Source: Pseudomonadota bacterium (lineage in GTDB: Bacteria; Pseudomonadota; Gammaproteobacteria; Steroidobacterales; Woeseiaceae). From it: a stretch of DNA of 64,000 nucleotides. The notes beneath the pieces were generated by a model that was not told the origin of the DNA, ran no database searches, and was given only the letters and a program-made list of their open reading frames with translations. The position numbers were made by a program, and so were the translations under genes. Positions 26,859 to 34,142 of the stretch are shown here, piece by piece. The stretch is taken from NCBI GenBank assembly GCA_022563255.1, contig JADFNS010000010.1, positions 1 to 64,000 of the forward strand, read 5' to 3'. Positions within the stretch are counted from its first letter, which is position 1. Each line of letters starts with the position of its first letter.

Positions 26859-29390
26859 ATGAGCAAGAAAACTTTTTCCTATGGCGCGCTAGCGCTCGTG
26901 CTTTGTTGCTCGGGCCTGTCGTTCCAGAGCGCTCTGGCGCAAGACGAGGAGATCGAAGAAATTGTCACGATCGGCTCGCGTAATGCCGCGAAACCACGCT
27001 CCGCAGCGGATTCGACCGTACCTATTGACGTCATTGATGGCGATCAACTCAATGCGCTTGGCGGCACGGCCGATCTAACCGATAACCTCAGGGCTCTCAT
27101 ACCATCCTACACCGCAACACCCGCGACCGGCGATGGCAGTGCTTTTGTGCGGCCGACGTCACTTCGTGGCACGGCACCGGATCAAATGTTGGTGATGATC
27201 AACGGCAAGCGTCGTCATCGTTCGGCACTCGTTCAGTTCTTCGCGCCAGCAGCCGGCAACGGTGCTCATGGTCCGGACATTGGAATGATTCCCGGCCTGG
27301 CGGTTAAGCGTGTCGAAGTTCTGCGCGACGGCGCCTCATCGCAGTATGGCTCGGACGCCATCGCTGGCGTCATCAACTTCGTTATGAAAGATGCCTCTGA
27401 GGGTGGCCTGGTGCAGCTGCAATACGGCGAGCACTTTGACGGTGAGCAAAGCCTGAAAGTCGGCGCCAATATTGGCCTGGCCGTTGGCGACAGTGGTTTC
27501 GTCAATGCGACGATCGAGTACACGGACAACGATGCGTTGTCACGTGGCCTTCAACGCCCGGATGGCCAGGCATTGATCGATTCCGGTGTACAGGGCGTTG
27601 GCGCCGATTCTCCATTCGGCGACACCCCGTTATTACAAACCTGGGGTCGCCCACAGACGGAAGGCGTTCGGTTCTTCCTGAATTCCGGCTTTGAGATCAG
27701 TGGTTCCGCCGAGTTGTATGCGCGCTTCAGCCTTGCCGAGACGGACGGGCGTTATCGCTTCTTCTATCGGCACCCGACGACTAATGCAGTCTTCACCTCG
27801 CAGCTGGGATTTGGTGCAGGATGCCCTGCCTGTGACCAGACCCCGGATGACCCGATATTGGACGACCCGCTCATTCCGAACACGATGAATCTGCGTGAGC
27901 AAGGCTTTGTTGGATTGCCCGCCGGCTTCACCCCGTTTCTCGACGGTGCGCAGAACGATTCAAGCTTCGTCGTTGGTGTCACAGGTGAGTTCGACAGCGG
28001 CATGTTCTACGACGTCAGCTACGGCTACGGCAAGAGTGAGCTCGACTATTTCCTGAACAACACGGCCAATCCATCGCTGGGTCCGGGTGACTTCCAGACG
28101 CTGCCGCAGAGGGGCTTCGATGTCGGCGGTTACGCGCAGGAAGAGAACACGATCAACGCCGATTTCTCTTTGCCGATGAGCGACGCGGTGAATCTCGCGT
28201 TCGGGTTTGAGGCACGCGAAGAGACCTTTACAGCGTTTGCGGGCGAGCCCAGTTCCTACTTCGGTGACGGATCCAGCGGCTTCCGCGGCATAGAGCCAAA
28301 GAACGCTGGGGACTTCAAGCGCGACAACATTGCGGTCTATGCGGATGTCGAGCACGATGTTTCGGATCAGCTCCTCGTTCAGTACGCGGTACGCTACGAG
28401 AACTACTCGGACTTCGGCGGCACACTGAACGGCAAGCTCGCTGCTCGATTCAGGGTCAATGACGGCTTCGCGTTTCGCGGTGCCGTATCGACCGGCTTCC
28501 ACGCCCCGACACCGGGTCAGTCGAATGTCAGCACCATCATTACGACATTTGACGGCGTAACCGGCTTGCAGGTCGAGGAAGGTCTGTTCCCGGTCAGCAA
28601 CCCCGATGCACAGGCAGCTGGCGCAACGGCTTTGACCGAAGAGAAGTCACTCAACTTCAGCGCGGGTTTCACTGCAGAGTTCGGTGACAACCTGTCGTTG
28701 ACAGTAGACGTTTATAAGATTGAGGTCGATGATCGTATCTACCGTACGGGCGATATCCCGGTTCCGGATGATCCCAACCAGCCTCCGCCTCCGCCGGGAA
28801 CTCCGCAGCGCACTTTGTCGTTCTACACGAACTCACTTGATGTAGAGCACACGGGTGTCGATGTCGTTGCTTCCTCATCATTCGATATGGGTGCAGGCAG
28901 CATTGATCTTTCACTGGCCTACTCCTTTAACAAGATCGACGTCACCGGGCAAAAGTTCATCCAGAGTGCTATCGATCCCACCGTCTTCATTCAGCCGGTT
29001 AACGACGGACTCGTTGAAGACATTGAGAACAATTATCCGGAGCACCGCTTTGTGCTGACGGGTAATTGGCTGATCAACGACCGCTTCAACATCATGGCTC
29101 GTGCGAACTTCTACGGCGAACACTACGATGAGCGTGGCAGGATAGGCGCTGCCGTTGATCCGAGCGCGTTAATTGGCTCGACGATATACTTCGACCTCGA
29201 GGCCGGCTATCAGGTCAGCGACAACCTGCGAATTGTTCTCGGTGGAGTTAACGTATTCGATGAGTTCATCGATACGATTGGGCCGCCGAACTCAAACCGT
29301 TTGAGCGTAGGCTTGCAGTACCCACGCCGTACCGTCGCTAACTACGAGGGTGGTTCATGGTATCTGAAGGGCATTTACTCCTGGCAATAA
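26859..29390 (+). CDS. TonB-dependent outer-membrane receptor
   Basis: An 843-residue outer-membrane receptor for active uptake. Signal peptide at about residues 1-27 (SALA before QDEEIEE). A TonB-box-like segment (EEIVTIGSR) follows at about 33-41, then the plug domain (about 45-170) with VLRDGASSQYGSDAIAGVIN and the 22-strand barrel. The C-terminus ends in SWQ, with the aromatic at the penultimate position instead of last. AAGGGGGA precedes the ATG. The ligand is unknown; the neighbouring aminotransferase, oxidase and TRAP genes suggest an amine, amino acid or organic acid, but siderophore uptake cannot be excluded. Confidence 0.93.
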   Translation: MSKKTFSYGALALVLCCSGLSFQSALAQDEEIEEIVTIGSRNAAKPRSAADSTVPIDVIDGDQLNALGGTADLTDNLRALIPSYTATPATGDGSAFVRPTSLRGTAPDQMLVMINGKRRHRSALVQFFAPAAGNGAHGPDIGMIPGLAVKRVEVLRDGASSQYGSDAIAGVINFVMKDASEGGLVQLQYGEHFDGEQSLKVGANIGLAVGDSGFVNATIEYTDNDALSRGLQRPDGQALIDSGVQGVGADSPFGDTPLLQTWGRPQTEGVRFFLNSGFEISGSAELYARFSLAETDGRYRFFYRHPTTNAVFTSQLGFGAGCPACDQTPDDPILDDPLIPNTMNLREQGFVGLPAGFTPFLDGAQNDSSFVVGVTGEFDSGMFYDVSYGYGKSELDYFLNNTANPSLGPGDFQTLPQRGFDVGGYAQEENTINADFSLPMSDAVNLAFGFEAREETFTAFAGEPSSYFGDGSSGFRGIEPKNAGDFKRDNIAVYADVEHDVSDQLLVQYAVRYENYSDFGGTLNGKLAARFRVNDGFAFRGAVSTGFHAPTPGQSNVSTIITTFDGVTGLQVEEGLFPVSNPDAQAAGATALTEEKSLNFSAGFTAEFGDNLSLTVDVYKIEVDDRIYRTGDIPVPDDPNQPPPPPGTPQRTLSFYTNSLDVEHTGVDVVASSSFDMGAGSIDLSLAYSFNKIDVTGQKFIQSAIDPTVFIQPVNDGLVEDIENNYPEHRFVLTGNWLINDRFNIMARANFYGEHYDERGRIGAAVDPSALIGSTIYFDLEAGYQVSDNLRIVLGGVNVFDEFIDTIGPPNSNRLSVGLQYPRRTVANYEGGSWYLKGIYSWQ

Positions 29391-29426
29391 GCGCTTCGAG
29401 TAAACCGGACGCATAGCGTCACGAGA

Positions 29427-29458
29427 GGCCGGTCACCGCAAGGTGGCCGGCCTTTTTT
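29427..29458 (+). terminator. intrinsic terminator after the TonB receptor gene
   Basis: An 11 bp GC-rich stem with one G-U pair (29427-29437 with 29442-29452), a GCAA tetraloop and a run of six T (29453-29458). It lies 36 bp after the receptor stop, and its T-run ends at the stop of the convergent oxidase gene. Confidence 0.9.
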
Positions 29459-30716
29459 AAAGCAGCCCTTTATTCGGGGCAGCGACAAGCTCCGCCATGA
29501 GCTCGACGTTGTCGAGTCTGGCCATGCTCAGATCTGTGGCGTAATCGGGCAGGACGCCGCCGCAGATATGCGCGGCACAAAGCTTCCCCGCCGCGCAAGC
29601 CGCCATGCTGCCGAAGCCTGACAATGCCCCGACAATGAATGCACCCGTGTTATCCAGTGGGCCGATGAGTGGCCAGTTTTCTTCGGTCATCGTGTAGTAG
29701 CCGCCGTAATGACTAAAGCGGGCGGGCGGGGCATCAACGTATGCTTGCAACGCGGGAATGAACGCGGCTGCGCCACGAAAGACGATTTCCGGAAACTGGG
29801 CGTCGATCACCGCTTCGTTGGCCATATCGTCCCTCGGCTCGCTGACCCTTTTGTTATACGCCCAGCCAAGCTTGACCCATGTGCCTTGCGGGCCGCCTTC
29901 CGGCCGGCAGTGCGTACCACCCGGCATCTTCTCCGCAAGCCATGCCAGGTCGCGATCTTCTGCCAGCAGGTCCAGCTCTTCTTCTGACCAGTTCAGGTGT
30001 TTCGGATCCAGATCAACGCAAAAGGGCAGGTCGCGGGGTATCGCGCCCAGATGATCTTCGAAAGCAATTTTTTGCTGATATATGTTTTTGACCGGCAGCT
30101 CGATGCCCAGCATGCGAGCTACTCGGGCCGCAAACGGCCCGGCGGCGTTGACCACAACATCGGCGTTAACCACCCGCACTCCTTCGGCGGTATTGACCTC
30201 AAGGCAATAGCCGGGCCCTATTCCGGTGACCTCTCCTTGCAATCGCCGCCCGCCTGCCGAGCGAAGCTGTTCAAGCATGTACTGACCAAGCTGCTGGCCG
30301 CTGATATCGCCGCCTCTGCGAATATGAATAACGTTGTTGATCGCCGCACTCAACGCAGGAAATTTTTTCCGAACCTCTCTCTGGCCGCTCAAGAGTTCTG
30401 CGTCTACCTCGCCCTGAATCGCCGTGATGAGATCGTCAACATCGGTACGCCGCGTGGCCAGCACATAGCCACCGTGCGTCATATTGAATACATTGGACGT
30501 GTCCCGCGCCAACCTGTCGAGTTCGTCTATGCTGTCGTTGACGAAGGCCGTCATCGTTGGGTGCGGCCACCAATTGCGGTAATTATCTCCGGACTGCGCG
30601 CTGGTGTAGCTCATTGGCTGTCGGCAGTCGATCAAAAGTACCGATGCGTTCTTTCTCGCCTGACAAAGGTAGTACGCGGTTGCGATGCCGGCAATACCGG
30701 AACCAACGATCGCCAC
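29457..30716 (-). CDS. FAD-dependent amino acid/amine oxidoreductase (DAO family)
   Basis: A 419-residue flavoprotein of the DAO superfamily (glycine oxidase, D-amino acid dehydrogenase, sarcosine oxidase). The dinucleotide-binding motif AIVGSGIAGIATAYYL starts at residue 2, the second FAD contact is VVVNAAGPFA in the middle, and the C-terminal FAD motif is GALSGFGSMAACAAGK. GTG 30716 is the only ordinary start near the motif and leaves no N-terminal extension. It follows dctP by 13 bp in the same direction, so the two are one operon and the transported solute or a derivative is a likely substrate. The exact substrate is not readable. Confidence 0.85.
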   Translation of the reverse strand: MAIVGSGIAGIATAYYLCQARKNASVLLIDCRQPMSYTSAQSGDNYRNWWPHPTMTAFVNDSIDELDRLARDTSNVFNMTHGGYVLATRRTDVDDLITAIQGEVDAELLSGQREVRKKFPALSAAINNVIHIRRGGDISGQQLGQYMLEQLRSAGGRRLQGEVTGIGPGYCLEVNTAEGVRVVNADVVVNAAGPFAARVARMLGIELPVKNIYQQKIAFEDHLGAIPRDLPFCVDLDPKHLNWSEEELDLLAEDRDLAWLAEKMPGGTHCRPEGGPQGTWVKLGWAYNKRVSEPRDDMANEAVIDAQFPEIVFRGAAAFIPALQAYVDAPPARFSHYGGYYTMTEENWPLIGPLDNTGAFIVGALSGFGSMAACAAGKLCAAHICGGVLPDYATDLSMARLDNVELMAELVAAPNKGLL

Positions 30717-30729
30717 GTCAACGCTTTGC

Positions 30730-31824
30730 TTAGTTTTTGCGGGTATGGAAATATGCCTGCTCTGAAATGCGGGAGTTCACCTCGGCTCTCTCAAGGTATT
30801 CGTAATACGCCTTGCCGATCTTCGCCGCGGCAGGGTCTCTTGCCATCAGCTCTGCAACAACCTCAGTCGTAATTTCCTTCAGGTGCCTGATGACTTGCTC
30901 CGGAAACGCCCGGACTTCGATCGACGGATTGTTCAGTAACTGCTGTAACGCAATTGCGTTGCCGTTGGTGTATTCCGCAGCCATGTCCGTCGTAATCGAC
31001 TGACATGTGATCTCGACAATCGCCTGTAAATCGGCCGGCAGTGAGTCCCACGCCGTTCGATTGATGATGCATTCAAGGCCCGGCCCCGGCTCCTGCCAAC
31101 CCGGGTAATAGTAATATTTTGCGGCTTTGTGCAAACCGATGGTGACGTCGTTGTACGGACCAACCCACTCGGTCGCATCTATCGCGCCGGTTTGCAACGA
31201 CGTGAATATTTCAGCGCCGGGCAAAATGACCGGCGTGCCTCCAGCGCGCCGCAATACTTCGCCGCCCATCCCCGGAATACGCATCTTCAGTCCCTTCAGG
31301 TCGTCAATGCTGTTGATTTCTTTGTTAAACCAACCGCCCATCTGTACGCCGGTATTCCCGCAGGGAAACGGCATCAGGTTGAACGGTTCGTAGAGTTCGC
31401 GCCATAACTCGAGACCGCCACCGTAGTAGAGCCAACCTTCCAGTTCCGCCCTGTTCAGACCGAAGGGCATCGCCGTGAAGAACTGGGCCGCGTCGACTTT
31501 GCCGCGGTGGTAATACGACGCACCGTGGCCCATTTCCACGGCGCCGCGACTGACGGCATCAAACACCTCAAACGCCGGGACCAGCTCGCCGCCGCCATAG
31601 ATCTTGATTTTCAGGCGACCAGCGGAGGCACGCTCGATACGCTCGGCGAGATTTTCAACCGCCATGCCCAGACCAGGAAATTTTGGTGGCCACGAAGTAA
31701 CGCAAGACCATGCGAAGGTTTGCACCGATTCGCCACCTTGTGCGGCGCAATCGGCTTGCGGTTTGGCGCAGCCAGCCAGACCTGTCGCAGCCGCAAGGCC
31801 GCCGACGAATTCTCTTCTTTTCAT
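30730..31824 (-). CDS. TRAP transporter substrate-binding protein (DctP/TakP type)
   Basis: A 364-residue periplasmic solute receptor. The N-terminus MKRREFVGG has a twin-arginine character and a lipobox LAGC with Cys19, so it is probably a Tat- or Sec-exported lipoprotein. Family blocks: MRIPGMGGEVLRRAGGTP, AIDATEWVGPYND and KYYYYPGWQEPG. These resemble the TakP subgroup that binds 2-oxo acids through a metal ion, so an organic oxo-acid or hydroxy-acid ligand is likely. The permease genes are about 6 kb away at 23052-24924. The gene is preceded by a 397 bp structured intergenic region. Confidence 0.9.
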   Translation of the reverse strand: MKRREFVGGLAAATGLAGCAKPQADCAAQGGESVQTFAWSCVTSWPPKFPGLGMAVENLAERIERASAGRLKIKIYGGGELVPAFEVFDAVSRGAVEMGHGASYYHRGKVDAAQFFTAMPFGLNRAELEGWLYYGGGLELWRELYEPFNLMPFPCGNTGVQMGGWFNKEINSIDDLKGLKMRIPGMGGEVLRRAGGTPVILPGAEIFTSLQTGAIDATEWVGPYNDVTIGLHKAAKYYYYPGWQEPGPGLECIINRTAWDSLPADLQAIVEITCQSITTDMAAEYTNGNAIALQQLLNNPSIEVRAFPEQVIRHLKEITTEVVAELMARDPAAAKIGKAYYEYLERAEVNSRISEQAYFHTRKN

Positions 31825-31992
31825 TTTGGACCCGCCACTTGTGATTGATCGTTAGTCTATGCGGTCGCTCAGGGCTTCTCAATGCCTGACCTTTCGGTAA
31901 CCTTCAGGAAAAGTGGGGTTAATATGTTGTATATTATCGCCACTTTAATTGCATTTAGTCGTCGTTTATTGTGGCTTTGCGCCACCTTTTCC

Positions 31993-32024
31993 GAAAAATG
32001 GGCCCCGACTGAACGTCGGGGCCC
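31993..32024 (-). terminator. intrinsic terminator facing dctP
   Basis: A perfect 10 bp stem (GGGCCCCGAC, 32000-32009, with 32015-32024) and a five-base loop. On the minus strand it is followed by ATTTTTC. On the plus strand no T-run follows, so it works for leftward transcription only. No protein gene lies immediately upstream of it on that strand. Confidence 0.75.
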
Positions 32025-32148
32025 TCCTTCCCTGGTCCGGTCGGATGGTTGGACCCCTGTCGCACCCTCCGTGGCGCTTGAGGGGGCGCTGCTGGTGAAC
32101 ACCTTCCCACCCACCGGTGCGATCAGTGTCACAAACAGTGCCATCCGA
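31993..32148 (-). ncRNA. candidate structured RNA or attenuator upstream of dctP
   Basis: Read on the minus strand, two perfectly complementary segments are nested in order: an 8 bp outer stem (32141-32148 with 32041-32048) and a 7 bp inner stem (32116-32122 with 32060-32066). The enclosed 49 bases can form further hairpins, for example GGTG/CACC (32094-32103). An intrinsic terminator follows 16 bases after the outer stem. This layout fits either a riboswitch/attenuator controlling dctP and the FAD oxidase, or a free-standing small RNA. I do not recognise it as 6S, SRP, tmRNA, RNase P, or a TPP, cobalamin, glycine or SAM riboswitch. Confidence 0.5.
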
Positions 32149-32221
32149 TGTAGCTATTCGTATTTGCCTGATGCATTAATAAAAGGCCAAAACACGGCGA
32201 ATCGGGACACCTGAGGCAAAA

Positions 32222-32659
32222 ATGATTGGACTACTGCAACGCGTCAACACAGCCAGCGTCAGCGTAGCCGGGAAGATTGTCGGTCAAATTGAACGGGGCT
32301 TGCTCGTATTCGTTGCCGTGCATCGAGACGACGAGGAGCGTGATATCGCACGGCTTGCGAAAAGAATTCTTGGCTACCGGGTATTTCCAGACGCTAAAGG
32401 CCGTATGAATCGCAGTCTTCTCGAGATTTCCGGCAGCTTGCTATTGGTACCTCAGTTCACCCTGACTGCCGATACAAAAAAGGGCACTCGGGCAAGCTTC
32501 ACCAAAGGCGCTGACCCTAAGAAGGCGTCGGCTTATTTCGATGGCCTGGTTGACGCTGCTCGCAGTCAGCTGAAAACGGTCGAAACCGGCCCTTTCGGCG
32601 CTGACATGCAAGTGAGCCTGGTGAACGACGGCCCGGTGACGTTCTGGCTTGAATCCTGA
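32222..32659 (+). CDS. dtd: D-aminoacyl-tRNA deacylase
   Basis: A 145-residue enzyme that hydrolyses D-amino acids (and mischarged glycine) from tRNA. The two active-site motifs of the family are present: LLVPQFTLTAD (usually SQFTL) near residues 77-87 and the C-terminal NDGPVTFWLES (the Gly-cisPro motif). Length is standard for the family. It is divergent from dctP across the structured intergenic region. Confidence 0.95.
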   Translation: MIGLLQRVNTASVSVAGKIVGQIERGLLVFVAVHRDDEERDIARLAKRILGYRVFPDAKGRMNRSLLEISGSLLLVPQFTLTADTKKGTRASFTKGADPKKASAYFDGLVDAARSQLKTVETGPFGADMQVSLVNDGPVTFWLES

Positions 32660-32777
32660 AACCGTGTGACACAGATGCGGTTTTGTTGCGCTCACAGGGG
32701 TATCATGAACATAATTCGCGCCCGGCCTTTGCCGGCGCATAATAACTGAACGGGGGCCAAACCCCAGGAGTAACAAA

Positions 32778-33011
32778 ATGTTTGCCAACATGGGTCCGTG
32801 GCAGTTGCTGATCATACTCGTCATTGTGTTGGCCATTTTCGGCACAAAGCGCTTGCGCACACTCGGTTCCGACCTCGGCAGCGCCATAAAGGGCTTCCGC
32901 TCGGCCATGACCGAGGCCGAAGAGACGAAAGCGCAGCTCGACGACTCATCGTCGGATGCAGACTTCGATAACACGCCGGTTGAAGAGAACCGCGAACACA
33001 AAGACGCGTAA
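32778..33011 (+). CDS. tatA: twin-arginine translocase subunit TatA
   Basis: A 77-residue protein with an N-terminal transmembrane helix (about residues 6-20), the [20 protein letters not shown] amphipathic helix typical of TatA, and an acidic C-terminal tail. It oligomerises to form the Tat translocation path for folded proteins. CAGGAG precedes the ATG. Followed by tatB and tatC in one operon; the window also encodes likely Tat substrates (dctP product, the FAD oxidoreductase at 47250). Confidence 0.93.
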   Translation: MFANMGPWQLLIILVIVLAIFGTKRLRTLGSDLGSAIKGFRSAMTEAEETKAQLDDSSSDADFDNTPVEENREHKDA

Positions 33012-33026
33012 CGTCGCGGCAAATTT

Positions 33027-33332
33027 ATGTCCGGTATTGGCGGTTCGGAATTTTTTCTCCTTTGTTTGATCGGCCTCCTCATATTGGGGCCCGAGAGACT
33101 GCCGCGCGTCGCCAGGCAAATTGGCGGCTGGCTCGGCAAGGCGCGACAAATGACTCGCACCCTGCAGCGTCAGCTCGAAGAAGAAGTTGATCTCGAAAAA
33201 AATCTCGGCATCAACCCGAAGGATTTTGACCCGAACGAATTACTCAGGCCGCGAGAAGACGATACTTTTTCGCCATTGCACGACAAAAAAGATGAGGCCC
33301 ACGATCCAGCTGAGAAGAAGCCGGATTCATGA
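33027..33332 (+). CDS. tatB: twin-arginine translocase subunit TatB
   Basis: A 101-residue protein with the TatB start pattern (GGSEFFLLCLIGLLILGPERLP): a glutamate in the membrane helix, then the GPERLPRVARQIGGW hinge and amphipathic helix. The charged tail (residues 55-101) is rich in Asp, Glu and Lys. TatB and TatC form the receptor for twin-arginine signal peptides. Its stop overlaps the tatC ATG. Confidence 0.92.
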   Translation: MSGIGGSEFFLLCLIGLLILGPERLPRVARQIGGWLGKARQMTRTLQRQLEEEVDLEKNLGINPKDFDPNELLRPREDDTFSPLHDKKDEAHDPAEKKPDS

Positions 33333-34078
33333 CCGATTCGGCATCAGGTGAATCCGAGGGGCTCGCCGAAGGCACGCTATTATCGCACCTTGTTGAATTG
33401 CGCAGCCGGCTCTTCAAGATATTCGGTAGCGTCCTCGCGATGTTTGTCGTGATGCTGCCGTTTGCGCGTAAAATCTTCAACTTCGTCGCAGAACCGCTGA
33501 TCAACGTCGTGCCGGGCGGGCAGCTGATTGCTTTGAGCCCTGTCGCCCCGTTGACGGCGACTATAGCGCTGTGTTTTTACCTGTCCCTGTTTGCCGCGAT
33601 GCCCGTCATTCTGTACCAGGTCTGGGCATTTGTTGCGCCGGGACTGTATAAGAAAGAGAAGCACTTCGCTTTTCCGATGCTCGCCACGAGCATCGTGCTT
33701 TTCTATCTGGGTCTCGCGTTCGCCTATTTCATCGTGTTTCCCATGATTTTTGGTTTCGTTGCAGGCTTTACGCCCGAGGGTGTTGAATACCAGCCGGATA
33801 TGGCTGAATACGTCAGCTTCGTGATGATGGTAGCGCTGGTGTTCGGGCTGGCTTTCGAGACGCCGATCGCGACCGTTCTCCTGGTCTGGACCGGCTTGAC
33901 GACGACCGATAAATTGCGCAAAGCGCGCCCCTACGTATTTCTGGGTGCGTTCGTCGTCGGTATGCTGTTAACGCCGCCTGACATCATCAGTCAAACCGTG
34001 CTGGCGATCCCGGTCTACCTGCTTTTCGAACTGGGGCTCATCATGTCAAGAGTACTCAAGAAGCGCTCTGTCAAGTAG
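33329..34078 (+). CDS. tatC: twin-arginine translocase subunit TatC
   Basis: A 249-residue, six-helix membrane protein that binds the twin-arginine signal peptide. Family blocks: SHLVELRSRLFK near residues 19-30, YQVWAFVAPGLYKKEK near 95-110, and the C-terminal RPYVFLGAFVVGMLLTPPDIISQ. The ATG at 33329 overlaps the tatB TGA (ATGA). Confidence 0.96.
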   Translation: MTDSASGESEGLAEGTLLSHLVELRSRLFKIFGSVLAMFVVMLPFARKIFNFVAEPLINVVPGGQLIALSPVAPLTATIALCFYLSLFAAMPVILYQVWAFVAPGLYKKEKHFAFPMLATSIVLFYLGLAFAYFIVFPMIFGFVAGFTPEGVEYQPDMAEYVSFVMMVALVFGLAFETPIATVLLVWTGLTTTDKLRKARPYVFLGAFVVGMLLTPPDIISQTVLAIPVYLLFELGLIMSRVLKKRSVK

Positions 34079-34142
34079 CGAACCTGCACACATATAGTGT
34101 TTAATGCAAGGCCTTAGCGCTTAGAGCCTACCGGGGGAAACA

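Larger units (their letters stand above)
31825..32221. other. 397 bp intergenic region between dctP and dtd
   Basis: No protein gene is convincing here: the two frames that cross it show no family similarity. It holds, from right to left on the minus strand, a nested-stem region (32041-32148), an intrinsic terminator (31993-32024), and about 165 bp of AT-rich leader before the dctP ATG. That leader contains an AT-rich stretch on the minus strand (GATAATATAC, near 31930-31940) that could be a -10 for dctP. Confidence 0.6.

Noticed and set aside
32000-32148. Match of the dctP upstream element to 6S, SRP, tmRNA or cobalamin riboswitch
   Set aside because: Short similarities (for example GGGAAGG followed by GGTG) occur, but the conserved cores of those families are missing; an Rfam scan would be decisive.
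31869-32214. Overlapping open frames on both strands (91 and 110 codons) in the dctP-dtd gap
   Set aside because: No family similarity, odd composition, and they coincide with the nested stems and terminator; better explained as a structured RNA.
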